Virus record (IMG/VR): IMGVR_UViG_3300010885_059300
Span: 1 to 41,599 of that record
From: a virus
Strand: one strand, 5' to 3'
Length of the DNA: 41,599 nucleotides
Part shown: in pieces, positions 13,373 through 25,300 of the stretch
Layout of the letters: every line of letters starts with the position of its first letter
Numbering within the stretch: position 1 is the stretch's first letter
Position numbers and translations under genes: made by a program
Notes under the pieces: generated by a model
The model's input: the letters and a program-made list of their open reading frames with translations, nothing else
What the model was told of the DNA's origin: nothing
Databases searched by the model: none

Positions 13373-16300
13373 ATGGCGGAAGCTGGAAACCCAACAGGAA
13401 CGGTTCAGATTGGCTTGGACGCGACGCAGTTCCGTGCCGGGACTCAGGCCATCCTGTCGGATATCCGCTCCATCATGCAGGGCCTTACTCAGTTTGAAAA
13501 GGCCTCCAGCAAGACCGGTGGATCCCTTCGAGGGTTCGAAGACGCATCTCGTTCGCTGAAGTCGTTCCGAGCTGCTATTGACGGAGACGCCCTTCCGGCT
13601 CTCCGAAGATTGCAGAATCAGGCATCGGCTTCAGCGAACTCTCTTTCTAGGGTATTTCAGGTTGGTGCACAGTCAGCGCAGGCAGTAGGCGGTATCAACC
13701 GCATTACCTCTGCGTTGGCAGCCCAAGAACGCCAGGCGCTTCGCACAGCCGACGCTATGGCACGCGCAGCAACGTCCAGCCAACGTGGAGCGATGGCGTT
13801 CCGCAATGGTGGTCGAAGCAGCAGCGGTACTTCGGGACGTAGTGTCTCTGGTGGTACTCGCGGCGCGCGGTCGTCTCTTGACGACTCTGGCGCGGCTGCC
13901 CGTCGGTTAAACCAGCAGGCTGACGCCCTATTTGCGCGCGTCGGAAAACTTACTGGCGGGAAGGGCCAATCAAAGTGGCCGTTCCGCGACATGCCAGATC
14001 CACGCAATGACCCCAAGCAGGCCTGGAGATTTGCCACCCCCTCCGCCGCCCAGCAGGCAGCAAACCGTCGCAGGCTCCAGGAAATTGACCGCAAGTTCCA
14101 AGAGAGCATTGCCCGTCGAGGCGGCTGGAAATCTGTTTACGCTGCACGCGACGAAGACGACGAGATGTTCTCCCGACGTGAGCAATACGCTCGCAGGGGA
14201 TCACTCGCACCAAAAATTTCTAAAGCAACAAGAGAAAAACTTCGCGCTGCGGATAAAACGCGCGTGCGCCGATCTTCTGGCTACGGATACTCGGAGCCAA
14301 CTACGGGGACCGCCAGCCTAGAACAGGCTGCCGAGCTGTACGCACGAGCGCTGGCCCGCTCTTACGCTGCCGGAGTTCGCATCCGAGGGGCTTCGCCGCG
14401 CTCCGCTGCTGGGCGCGCGGTTGGCGCAAGGGCCCAGCGACTTACGGGCGAACTGGACACCGCCCTGTATTTTTCACCGACTGATGCTGGAACCCGAGCG
14501 CGCGCGCGGAATCGACCACGGGCATTTAACCGCGCAGATCAAAGCCGACGCCTAGAGCTTCTCCAGGCCGCGGTAGATCAGATGACGGACTCCCATTATC
14601 CTGGCCGTCTTGGTTCTACTTCTAAGCTGATGCGCGGCGGATTTGTTGCTGATGCGCCAAACCCGTATCGACGCAGCAGCATCCCCGCGCTTAGAAAAAT
14701 GCGCCGCCTACTTGTTGGTGCTTACTCAACCGCAGAAACCATGCAGCCGGGACAAACTGGATACCTTGGCGCCCTCGGTGGCGTAGGGGCTCCTGGGGTT
14801 GGCGCAGCACTGATCGCCCATGAGATTCGCCGTCGAGCAAGAGCAGGTCGCGCATTGCCGCTTACGGCGGTTTCAGACGCGCTGCCAATGTACCTTCGCG
14901 GCGGGTTTGGGCGTGGCCCAAGCGGAAAGCGTCGAATGAGTCGCAATGCAGCTGAGCGCGCTATGCAGCTAGGCGAACTTACCAGCCTTGGATTGAGCGC
15001 CGCGGACGCTCGTAAGTTGCTTCCGTTAATACGCGCGCAATTGAGGGAGCAAGAACGCGAGCTAGGTCTTCGCCCTGGAGAAGTGCAGTTTGCGAAGAAG
15101 GGCAAGCTGAGCGGTCTCAAAGATCTTCAGAAAAGATCAGCAGAAGCACGACTAGAAGCTGTTGAATCTAGAAACTCGGGTCGACCATCAACAGGTACGG
15201 CATCAGTGCGCGATGCATCTTCAAGATTCTCCAGATCTATTATCCGTTCTGCCGCGGCTGGGGTAAAGACACGAGAATTTGGCGGAAGAACAGGCGGAAG
15301 AAACGCTTCGGCTCGACAAAAAGCAGAACTTAACAAATTACTGCAATTCAATGAAGATTTACGCGACTATGGATCTCTTAGGCCCGTCTGGTCGAGTACA
15401 CCAACTGGAGGGAGAGTCCAGCGCAACCTAACGCGACTGCATCGCCGCAGCAGCAGTGGAGGGCTGGGTCGACAATTAACATACAGGCCAGTAAGGGGGC
15501 TTGACCCGACGACTGAAGACAACCAGTCAGCAATGCGCATGACGTCTTATGCCCTGGAACAAATGATACGCAACAATCCCGGCAGGGTGGCGCTGGCACC
15601 CAACCCCTACTACAAAAAGCGCGGCTACCCAAAGCAACTAACACGAATGCGCATGATGCCGGTGGGGGGGTACTCATCTAGCACTGGTGGCGGAACGCAC
15701 GGATATCTTGGCGCACTTGCTGGCACGGGCGATGGCTTTGCGGGAAGAGAAGCTCCGCTAGGGGGAGTTGGCGGCACCCTGATTGCTCAGGAGCTAAGAA
15801 GAAGAGATCGCTACCGGCGAAGTATGACGCCTTCCCAGCGCAAGGGTTTGACCAGGTCTGGCTCTACGGTAATGCCATACAGTGGATTTGGTCAACTCGA
15901 AATGTTTGGAATTGATGATGCGCTACCTGTGTATCAAAATTTTGGCGCCCAGCAGCGCCGCGGCAGTGGAAGAGTCAGAAATTATCGCCGCGGAGAAGAA
16001 ATTGACCAGCAAAGCGGACACCTTGCGTGGACGCCTTGGCGCACTAAGTCAATAGTTCGCGGCATCCGCCGCTCGCTTCCTGGCCAGATTGCAACGCTTC
16101 GAGCAATTGGCGGAGATGCAATTCCTTCAGACATTCGATTTGCTAAGAGGGGCAAGCTTGGCGGACTTGGAGCCATGCAGGGCGATAAGGCCGCAACGCG
16201 CCGTCAATCTGCGATGCGCGGCTTTGGACCCTCTGCTGGAACCGCAAGTGTTGGCGATGCTTCCGACCGTTTTGCCCGCTCCCTTGTCCGCGCTGCCGCA

Positions 16301-19300
16301 GCGGGCGTAGTCACACGTGAATTTGGTGGCAAAAAGGGAATTGGCGGACTTAGTGATCGACAAAAAGCACAAAACGCTAAATACGAACAGTTTCTGCAGG
16401 CGTTGCGCCAGTACAGCGAAGTTGATTCATCTGGAGTAACTAACCTTAGAACTAGAAATCGCTCCAGACGCCAGGGCATGACAAGAGACTATTACCGCTT
16501 TAAGCCAGTGAAGGGATTTGACCCGACGACCCCTGACAACCGCAGAGCATATGGCATGATGGGTCACGCGCTGAGTCAAATGACTTATGGCCAGCCTGGC
16601 AGAGTAGCCCTTGCGCCAAACCCGTATTACAAAAAGCCTGGCTATCCGCGCGCCCTGACGCAGCTGCGCATGATTCCAGTTGGCGCCTATTCGTCAAGCA
16701 CAAATGCCGATACGCACGGATATATCGGCGGATTGGCCGGCACTGCGGAAAATTGGGCGGGCGGAAAAGCTCCGCTAGGGGGAATTGGCGGAACACTTAT
16801 TGCCGGAGAGCTAAGAAGAAGAGATCGCTACCGTCGAAGTATTCCGCCACTTGCGCGCATGTCTTTGACTAGGTCTGGCTCTTTGTTGCAGCCATATGGT
16901 GGCTTTGGGCAGCTGGAAATGTATGGCATTCCTTCTGCTCTTCCCGCCTATCAGGCACTGGGGGCGGAAGAAAAGCTTGGTAACGGGAGAACAAGGCCAT
17001 ACAGACGGGGCGAAAGAGTTGAAGATCAAGACGGTTCACTAGCGTGGACCCCTTGGCGCACTAAGTCAATAATTCGCGGCATCCGCCGCTCGCTCCCCGG
17101 GCAGATTGCTGCCTTGCGCGAGATCGGCGGAGACGCTATTCCTTCAGACATTCGATTTGATCGCCGCGGTGGGCTACTGCCAAATCTGCGCGGCAAAGAG
17201 GCCATGTCCGGAGCAGAGGCTCTTCGCCAGGCAATTGTTCGAGCAACTGAAGACGGTCGAGAAGATGTGCCAAGAACTGCCAGCGTTGAAGACGCGGCAC
17301 GCATGCTTGCACGCGGAATTGTGCACTCTCAAATTGGCGGGGTGAGAATCCAAAGGGTTGCCGCGACTGGTGAGCGATCCACAGAAGCGCTTCTCAGCAT
17401 GGGTATTCTGGATGACCTAGTTGAGCGACACAGGGAATCGATACGTACTGGAACGCCTAGCCCTTTCCCATTTATTCCCGCTTCTACTGGCCGCGTCGGC
17501 ATGATGCGTTCTGGATTGCGACAAATGGGCAGTGGGGAACGTGGTGGATTTATTGCCACACTTGGCAACCAGGGAGTTCCTGAAGATCTTCGGCCGCTAA
17601 TCCCGCACATCCCGATTGGTGCCTACTCCACACGTGACCCAGGAGATTTCCATGGATACCTAGGATCGCTCACCGGCCTTGGAGTTCCAGGGGTAGGAAG
17701 TGCGCTTATGGGCGCAGAAATCAAGCGACGTGTTGCCATGGGTCGACGCAGCGCAATGACCACAGCCAGGGAAAGATTCCTACACCCTGGCGACATCATG
17801 GAGCACTACAGAAGCATTCTTCCGCGTCATATCCCTTCGCTTGAAGTAAGCGCCGCAGACAGCGGGAAGGGTTTTTACGCTTCAGCTGGTTTTACCGATG
17901 CAACGGGTTTCCCAATTGGGGGAACCCATGTAGGGGGAGTTCCAAGTCGTTTGGAACTTCAAGGACCAAAACAGCTTGCAATGCTTGCGGAGATCCGCAA
18001 GCAGATTGCAATTTTGGAAAAGGAATATGGGCTGCCACCTGGCAGCGTCAGATTTGCTAAGAGAGGTTCTCTTAGCTCTATAGCTGCATCCACCGGGGTG
18101 CGTGGTAAGGGGGGTGATTCTACCGTGGGCGCAACATCTAAGAGGGGGTTCGAGCCGCTTGCGGCAGCAATCGATACTTCCCTGGGCGCGTATATCAACG
18201 AGATGCTGCAGGGCTTAAAAGCCGGTCGTAATGGAACAGTTGGGCCACGCCAAGTGGCGAAAGCTCTTGGCAAATTCCAGGAAGATATTCTCGCAAGCTT
18301 TGGCATTGGTTCTGGTAAGGGTATTACCGGAATGCGTGCTGGCTTCAGTGCTCTTCCTGCGGATTCGCGCCGAAAGATTGCCAAGAGCGTTTCGGCAATC
18401 TTCGGAGACCTGCTTTCCGACTACACCGAACGGATGGCCCCAGCGTTTAGGCGCGGCGGTTCTAGCATCGCCTCATTGGGCGGCGTAAGCCACGCCGCCG
18501 ACCTTAAGGCCCTTCTTACTGGTTCCCAGGGCGTATTGCTTGAAGAGCTTGCCGCCGTTCAGGCTGCAGCAAGGCCTTCACGCCGTAGAAGCGGTGCCAG
18601 AATCCCCGCAGCGAATGCATCTAGGTTCCGAACGACCCCTCCTGGAACTGGCCTTGACTACGTCAACGGTCTTCCAGTTATAGGGAACGACTTCCGCAAT
18701 TCTCCAGCCATTCTCCAAAGCCTACAGAGTGGTGGGCAGGGTGCCTACAACAACTCTTTGGTTGCAACCCTTCTTGCCCAGCAGTTTATGCCACGGCTGC
18801 CTAAGAACTACGGATCTCTCACGATGTCCAATATCGTTGAGACACAAGGTGCCTTTGGCATTGCCGGAATAAACGAAAACAAAAACCTTCGCGGCAAGCG
18901 GCATCGCATGCCAGGCGGCGAGAACACGGGCTTTGGGCACGTTATGTTCGATCCGGCCGGAGGCGAACGCGCAACGATCACGCTCTTCAACACCGTCAAG
19001 ACAATGCTTCACGAAATCGAACACGTTCGAGAACGCGCAGCACAAATAGAGTCAATAAAAGCAACTGGCGGTAAGGCATCAGGACCAGCATACGAGGCGG
19101 AAATGAAGCGCCGCGGATTTGGTTCATCTGAGCTTCTCCCCGTATACGACCCAGGAACCGGCGAGCTTATGTATGTTCCAAAGGGCGCCCCTGGCATCAA
19201 GGTTGTAGAAAATGGCGTGCTAAAGCTCCCAGGTGGCGCACTCACCAAGAGTCAGTACATGGAACTGCCGATTGGGCAGCGCGGTGGGTTCCAGAGAGCA

Positions 19301-22300
19301 ACCATTACGCAAGCGCAGGCGGCAGAGTTTGACAAAAATGCCGGTGGATCACACGCAAATATTCAGCGCCACTTTATGCCACAAGCACGAATGGGCATGG
19401 AGTCAGGTTTTGGCATTGCCCAGATGGCAAGCTTGCTTGCATTCTCTAACAGGAACATTCTTCCTGGAGAAACAAGAGAGGAAGCTACGCTTCGAAGCCG
19501 AATCACTAACACTGGCTTCTTCCCTAGTGGCCAAGAGCAACAAATTATTGCGGCTGGCGGCATAAACGCTGTCAGGCCTGGTCTTGCTGGAACAGCCAAT
19601 GCGTATATTGCCGGTGCGCTTCCTGCCTATGAGCAGGTAGCCAAGGGCCCACAGCGGACCGCTGCGCTGTTCGGCGCGCGAGTACAGGCAGGGCTGACAA
19701 ATGCAGTGTCTGCACTGGCGGGGGGCGGCGACGACATGTCGCTTCTTGGCGGTGCCGCAAAGGCACTTGTCAGGGCAACGCAGGCAATCCCTGCCAAGGA
19801 GCTTAAGGCAACCTTTGGCTCACTGAGCTCTACGGCTCTTGCCGACTTTGGCATGATCCTTGACGCTGCTGTTGGCAGCGGCAGGAAGCTTACGAGAGAA
19901 GTGCCAATTGGCGACCCAGTAACCGAAGCGCCAGGAACAGCAAACTACGTTGATCCAGGCTATGCCACCGAGGGCAAGGGAAAGAGACGCCGCAAAGCGA
20001 ATGTGCCAGCCGCCCCAGTGGGCGGCGGAGCAACGGTACGAGCGCTGACCCCAGAGGGTCTACAGGCCGTATCCGCTGCCCTCCACGCGCTCACCCTAAG
20101 CACCGCTGGCGTATCCCCAGAGGCTCTGCCGCAGGCACGTGCAAACGTTCGACAGGCACGCACGGGGGCCCTTGGCTTGCCTGCGCAAGTAACGCCCAAT
20201 CTTGAAGCGGTTCGCAGGAGCCTTGCACTTGCAACGCTTGCCGCGGAAGTTGGCGCAATGCCAGAAGGCCCCCACAAGGAAGCCCTTAAGGGGATGCTTC
20301 GGCCGCACATGCCAAACAACCCACTCTTTGATTTGCCAAAGGGAACTAGGACCGGCCGAGGTAAAAATGCTGCCGTTGCGGCGCCAAGTACCTCTTCAAG
20401 CACGGCACTGATTCCTTACGAGCCACCACTCAGCGCATCGGACCATCTTGCCCGAATCCAGGCGTCTATCTTTGGTGACGCATTCGGTATGGGCGGCAAG
20501 CCACGCGGACCACAAATCCCAGGGCCAAACGTTCTCCCAAGTTACGCGGGCCTAGACGACAACCTTAAAGGGATGAGTCCGTCCCTTGCCGAAGTCGGCC
20601 AGAGATTGAAGGGGTACGTCACCAACAGCAGAATGGCTCTTGGGATCACCCAGGAGTTCTCTTCCGCCATGGAACGGGCACGCGCAGGAACAATCAACTT
20701 CGGCGAAGGCATGCGCAAGATTGCAGACAGCAGCAGGGGCTTGCTCTTTACGCTTAAGGACACCATTAAGTTCGCAACCGCAATCACGCTGACTCAAAAC
20801 GTTGCTGGCGCAATTAGCCAGGGAATTGGTCACCTCACCGGTGGATTTATCCAGTTCAACTCAATCCTGGAGCAGTCACGCGTAGGATTTACCACCCTGT
20901 TCAAGCAGGGCGGAGACGAGATGGGCGTTGCCGAGTCTCGTGCCGTAGGGATGATCGAGCGAATGAAGGAGTTCGCCAACATTACGCCGTTCCGCTTCCA
21001 GCAACTTGAAGAGGCTGCCATTCGAATGAAGGCGTTCGGCCTGGAGATGGGTAACATCATTCGACGCGATAGCAGCGGACAGCTTGTCGGCTACATGCGT
21101 AGCATTGGTGACGCAGTTGCGGCCCTTGGCGGCGGCGACGAAAAGATCATGCGTATTACGTACGCACTTGGGCAGATGAACTCTGCTGGTCGCGTCTATC
21201 AAAACGACATGATGCAACTCGCAAACGCGGGTATTGCTGGTTACGAAATCCTGGCAGAGAAGCTCATTCAGGAGCTTGAAGCCAAGGGAGAAAACATGAC
21301 CGCTGAGGATAAGAAGATCCTCAACGAAATGTACACAAACAGAATTGAAGCAATCCGCAGGCTGACGTCTAAGGGAGCAATCTCAGGTAAGGGTGCAGTG
21401 CAGGCCATCATGGCCGGCCTTGGCGAGCGCTATGGCGGCGGTATGGAGCGGCTGTCCAAGACGATGGCAGGTGCGTTCAGCACCATTGCCGACATGTCGC
21501 AATCACTGGTTGCCACCATGACTGGCCCGCTCTATGACGCGATTCGAGACGTAGTTGTTGATCTTGCTACATACATGCAAAGCGACGAATTGCTAGAAAC
21601 CTTTATGAAAATGCGTGATGGCATTTCAGGTTTTGCAAACGATTTGCGAACCGCAATTCCTGCGGCGGCAAAAGTAGCTGGGGACTCCTTTGGGTTCTTT
21701 ATCAGACTTATGCAAAACATGTTCGGTTCCGGAAACGGAGTCATGGGCGGCATTGACCTGCTCAAAAAGGGATTAGGCACATTGGCCGACCTGCTGAGCA
21801 ACGACGTGATTCGATCAATGGCTATGGCATCTGTTGCCGCAAAGATCCTCATGTCTGCTCTTACTTCGAACCCGCTTATTGCCACGGTTGGAGCAATCGT
21901 TGCCATACTCGGAGTAATGCGTACTGCCTATGAACAAAACTTCATGGGTATTAGGGACACCATTGACACCCTTGCCCCAAGGTTCAAAGAAATTGCCGAC
22001 ACGATTCAGGCGAATCTTGTCCCAGCTATTGCTGGTTTTATTAAGGGCGCTGGAACGTTTATCACTGGCGCGCTTTCAACCGCGATTAAAGTCCTAGGGC
22101 CAATCATTGCTGGCTTGGCAAGTGCCTTTGGCGGCATTGGCGGAGTCCTGCAGGTGTTTGCTCCAATCCTTGGCTTTGTTCTTGCCATGCTTATTACCAA
22201 GAAGCTTGCTGTCGATGGCTTCGCCATGGCATTCACCAGGCTTTCACAGGCAATTGCTGGCGCCGCTTCGCAGATGTCTGTGTTTGGCGCAAACACCAAG

Positions 22301-25300
22301 TACGCAGGTACAAGAAGCAAGGTTGGAAGCAACCTTGGGATGGTTGCGGTTGACGAGCAAACTGGTGCTCTTGCTGGCTCTTCGCTCGCCGATAGGGCCA
22401 AGATTGGCACTGCTGACGGTGGCTCTGAGCAGCTAAAGAACAAGGTCGGCACCCAGGTTATTACCCCGGCAAAACTCCGCGGCGCAAGCTTTGTCAGCGC
22501 TTATGGTCCAGTGGCCATTCCTGGCGGTTCTTTCACTCAGGATTTGCAGACCGGGCAGGTTATTCAACGCGAAGCGGAGACGGGACCAGTAGCCCGCACG
22601 TTTATCGGCGCAACGATGAACACCGAGATGTTCGGCGAAAAAGAAGTCCAAGAGTTCGGAAAGCTAAGAGACCGATCTATTGCTAAGGGTTACCTAGGGG
22701 TTGATACAGGTAGGGATGACGCTCTTCGGCACATGTCGAAAGACGAGATTAAAGAACTAGAGGCATTTGAAAAGAGAACCGGTCAGACAGTTCCAACGGA
22801 CCAGCTTCCAGGATACGCCCGAGCCGCGGCATTGGGCGAAGGGAGCATGAAGGTTGAGCAGGGGGGAACTGCATTCCTAGCCAAGAAGGCTCGCGAAGCA
22901 CGCAGGCAGGAAGCTGCCAGAAATAATGTTTCCGCTCGCACAATGGACAAGATCGTTGCAGACGCTGTTGCTGCCGGCGAACATCGCACCCCAGAAGTAA
23001 GAGACGCAGAGGGCAATGTTATAGATCCGGGCGGCGTGCTTAAGCCGCAGTATCGCAGACTAGTTGCGCCAGACAGCGGCAAGGGTGCGGTGTTGAGCCA
23101 AGAAGAGCGCCTTGCTCTTATTGATGAATACGAGCGTGAAGGGGCTACCGCAGAACCAGATAAGAGCCAAGAAGATCGCCTTCGTGAGGCTCAGGAAAAG
23201 CGCGCAGCCGCTGCGCGCGAGCGCAAGCGCATCCGCGATGCGCGGATTACCAAGGAGCAGCTTAGGGCAAATAAATTTATCCCAATTGATCAATTCAGCA
23301 CTGAGGGAGACGGCGCAACGGGCGTCATCCCCGGCTCACCACGTCTTAAGGGTACGCGTCGGATTCAGGAGTACTTGAAGAAACTTGGCAGCAGCATGTG
23401 GACTTTGGGCCGACGCAAAGTCACGGCGTACGATCAGGGTCAATTCAACACGGAACTTGGCATTGGTCCAACGGGGACAATGCCCGGAAGCTTGCGCGTG
23501 CCAACCCAGGGTCCAATCCCCCTTGGTGCGTTCAATACCGAGCTTAGCCCAGTAGGAAAGATTCGCAAGTACCTAAGCGGCCTGAGAGGCGCACGCGCGC
23601 CAATCTCTGCCTTCTCGACAGAAGGAGCCACACCAGGAGCACCATTGCGAATTCGGCCACTAGAGCGCCGAGATCTTTCTGCGTTCAACCTTGAAAACGA
23701 CCTCATGCCTGGCAGATTTACTAGGTTCCGAGAGAATCTTGGTGAGCGAGCCAGATCAATTGGTGGCGGGATTAAGGATCGCCTCACGTCATTCGCCACA
23801 TACTACAAAGACAAGCATGGCCCAGCGGCAATGCAGGCAGCGGCAGTTTCCGCCTCAGCATTTGCCACTGCGGCAGGCGCAACAACAATGGCACTTGGTG
23901 GACTTGTTGGAATTATCAACGCAGACCTTGGGGCATCGATTGCATCGGTGGGAGCCGGCCTTGTTGGCTTTGGTCAGGTTGTATCTATGGCCACTGCAGC
24001 AATGGCGCAAATTGGAAAAGCTAAATTCTCAAACATGCTGTCTTCTATCACCGGAGTCATGATGGGACCAGTGGGGATCATCGCGGCAATTGCGGCAGTT
24101 GGGCTTGCCCTGTGGGCACTTGACCAAGCAGTCAAGCAGTCTGTAACAGACATGAAGAGTTATTACAAGAAACTTGTTGAAGCAGACAAGAAGGCCAGCA
24201 CTGACATTGCGGACGTTGCCGGATTGCGCGTAGCCAAGAAAGACAACGATCCAACCAAGTATCGAATTACTGGAATGGACAAGGACGGCAATCTTCTTAA
24301 CACAGATTCTTCCCAGGCCACCATTGACGGGATGGTCGAGCGGGGAATCCTGGAGATGGTCACTAACCCATTGCTCTCTCCTGGGCAGCCGGGATATATA
24401 ACCTACAAACCAACGCAGGCTGGCCTAGAAGCGGGCTACTCCGGCGTTACGGAAAACTTTGACAATTACGACGCTCCAACGGCACCAATTCAAAGAACAG
24501 CATCAGAGATGGATGAATTCGCTTCAACTGTTCTGAATGGTCCTTTTGTTGGAATGAATATTGATGATTGGGATGAAAAGAAGAAACTTCTCCTTGAAAG
24601 ATTTACCAAGGGAACTATCGACCTTGATGAGTTTAAAAATGCCACAACTCAGGCTATGGGCGATACAAATAAGGCATGGGAGCTCTATTCTGACACGGGC
24701 GATGCGGGTAAGGCTCTCCGAAAAGAATACCTAGTAAGCCAGGGCTACACGGTGGACCAGGCCGACCGAATGTCTAGCGCAACGGCTGACGACATTTACT
24801 TTACTGGCGCAGATGTTGCGCGAGAAAAATTGGCTGGAGACAGCAACTACACAGACCTGCAACGCTACACCGACCTTAGCAAGTACCAAACAGAATCAGG
24901 AACAGGCTTTGATCTTAGCTACGGAAAACTTGGGAAGGAAGGCCTTATTGATGAAAGCATCTTTAACGTCTCTGAGAACCTAAAGCTTCTTAACGACAGT
25001 CTCGAAGATGCGCAAAAGGAAGCGGAAAAAGCAGCCAAGGCGTTTGCCAAGCTGTTTGATCCGTTTGCTACGGTCTTTGAACAATTCATGGCAAGGGCCA
25101 TGAAGATTGTTGGGGAAATCTTCAAGCAAGAGCAAGATCAGCTTGCCGCTCAAACTAGCGACGCCCTCTCTAACGTGACTGCGCTGCACAACGGCGAGGT
25201 TACCCGACTTGGCGTGCTTGAAGAGCAGTACAAGGTGCTTGAAGAGCAGCGAAAGGAGCAGGAGCGCATGAAGGCGCTTCAGGACGCACAGGAGGCTGCC

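Noticed and set aside
16305-16325. Second CACGTGA-containing site as another parS
   Set aside because: It lacks the outer palindrome arms (TAGTCA in place of TGTTTC on the left), so it is not a plausible ParB site.
14302-18085. Tandem repeats as a possible CRISPR array or insertion element
   Set aside because: The repeats are about 1 kb, coding and in frame with the tape measure, with no short direct repeats with spacers and no transposase.
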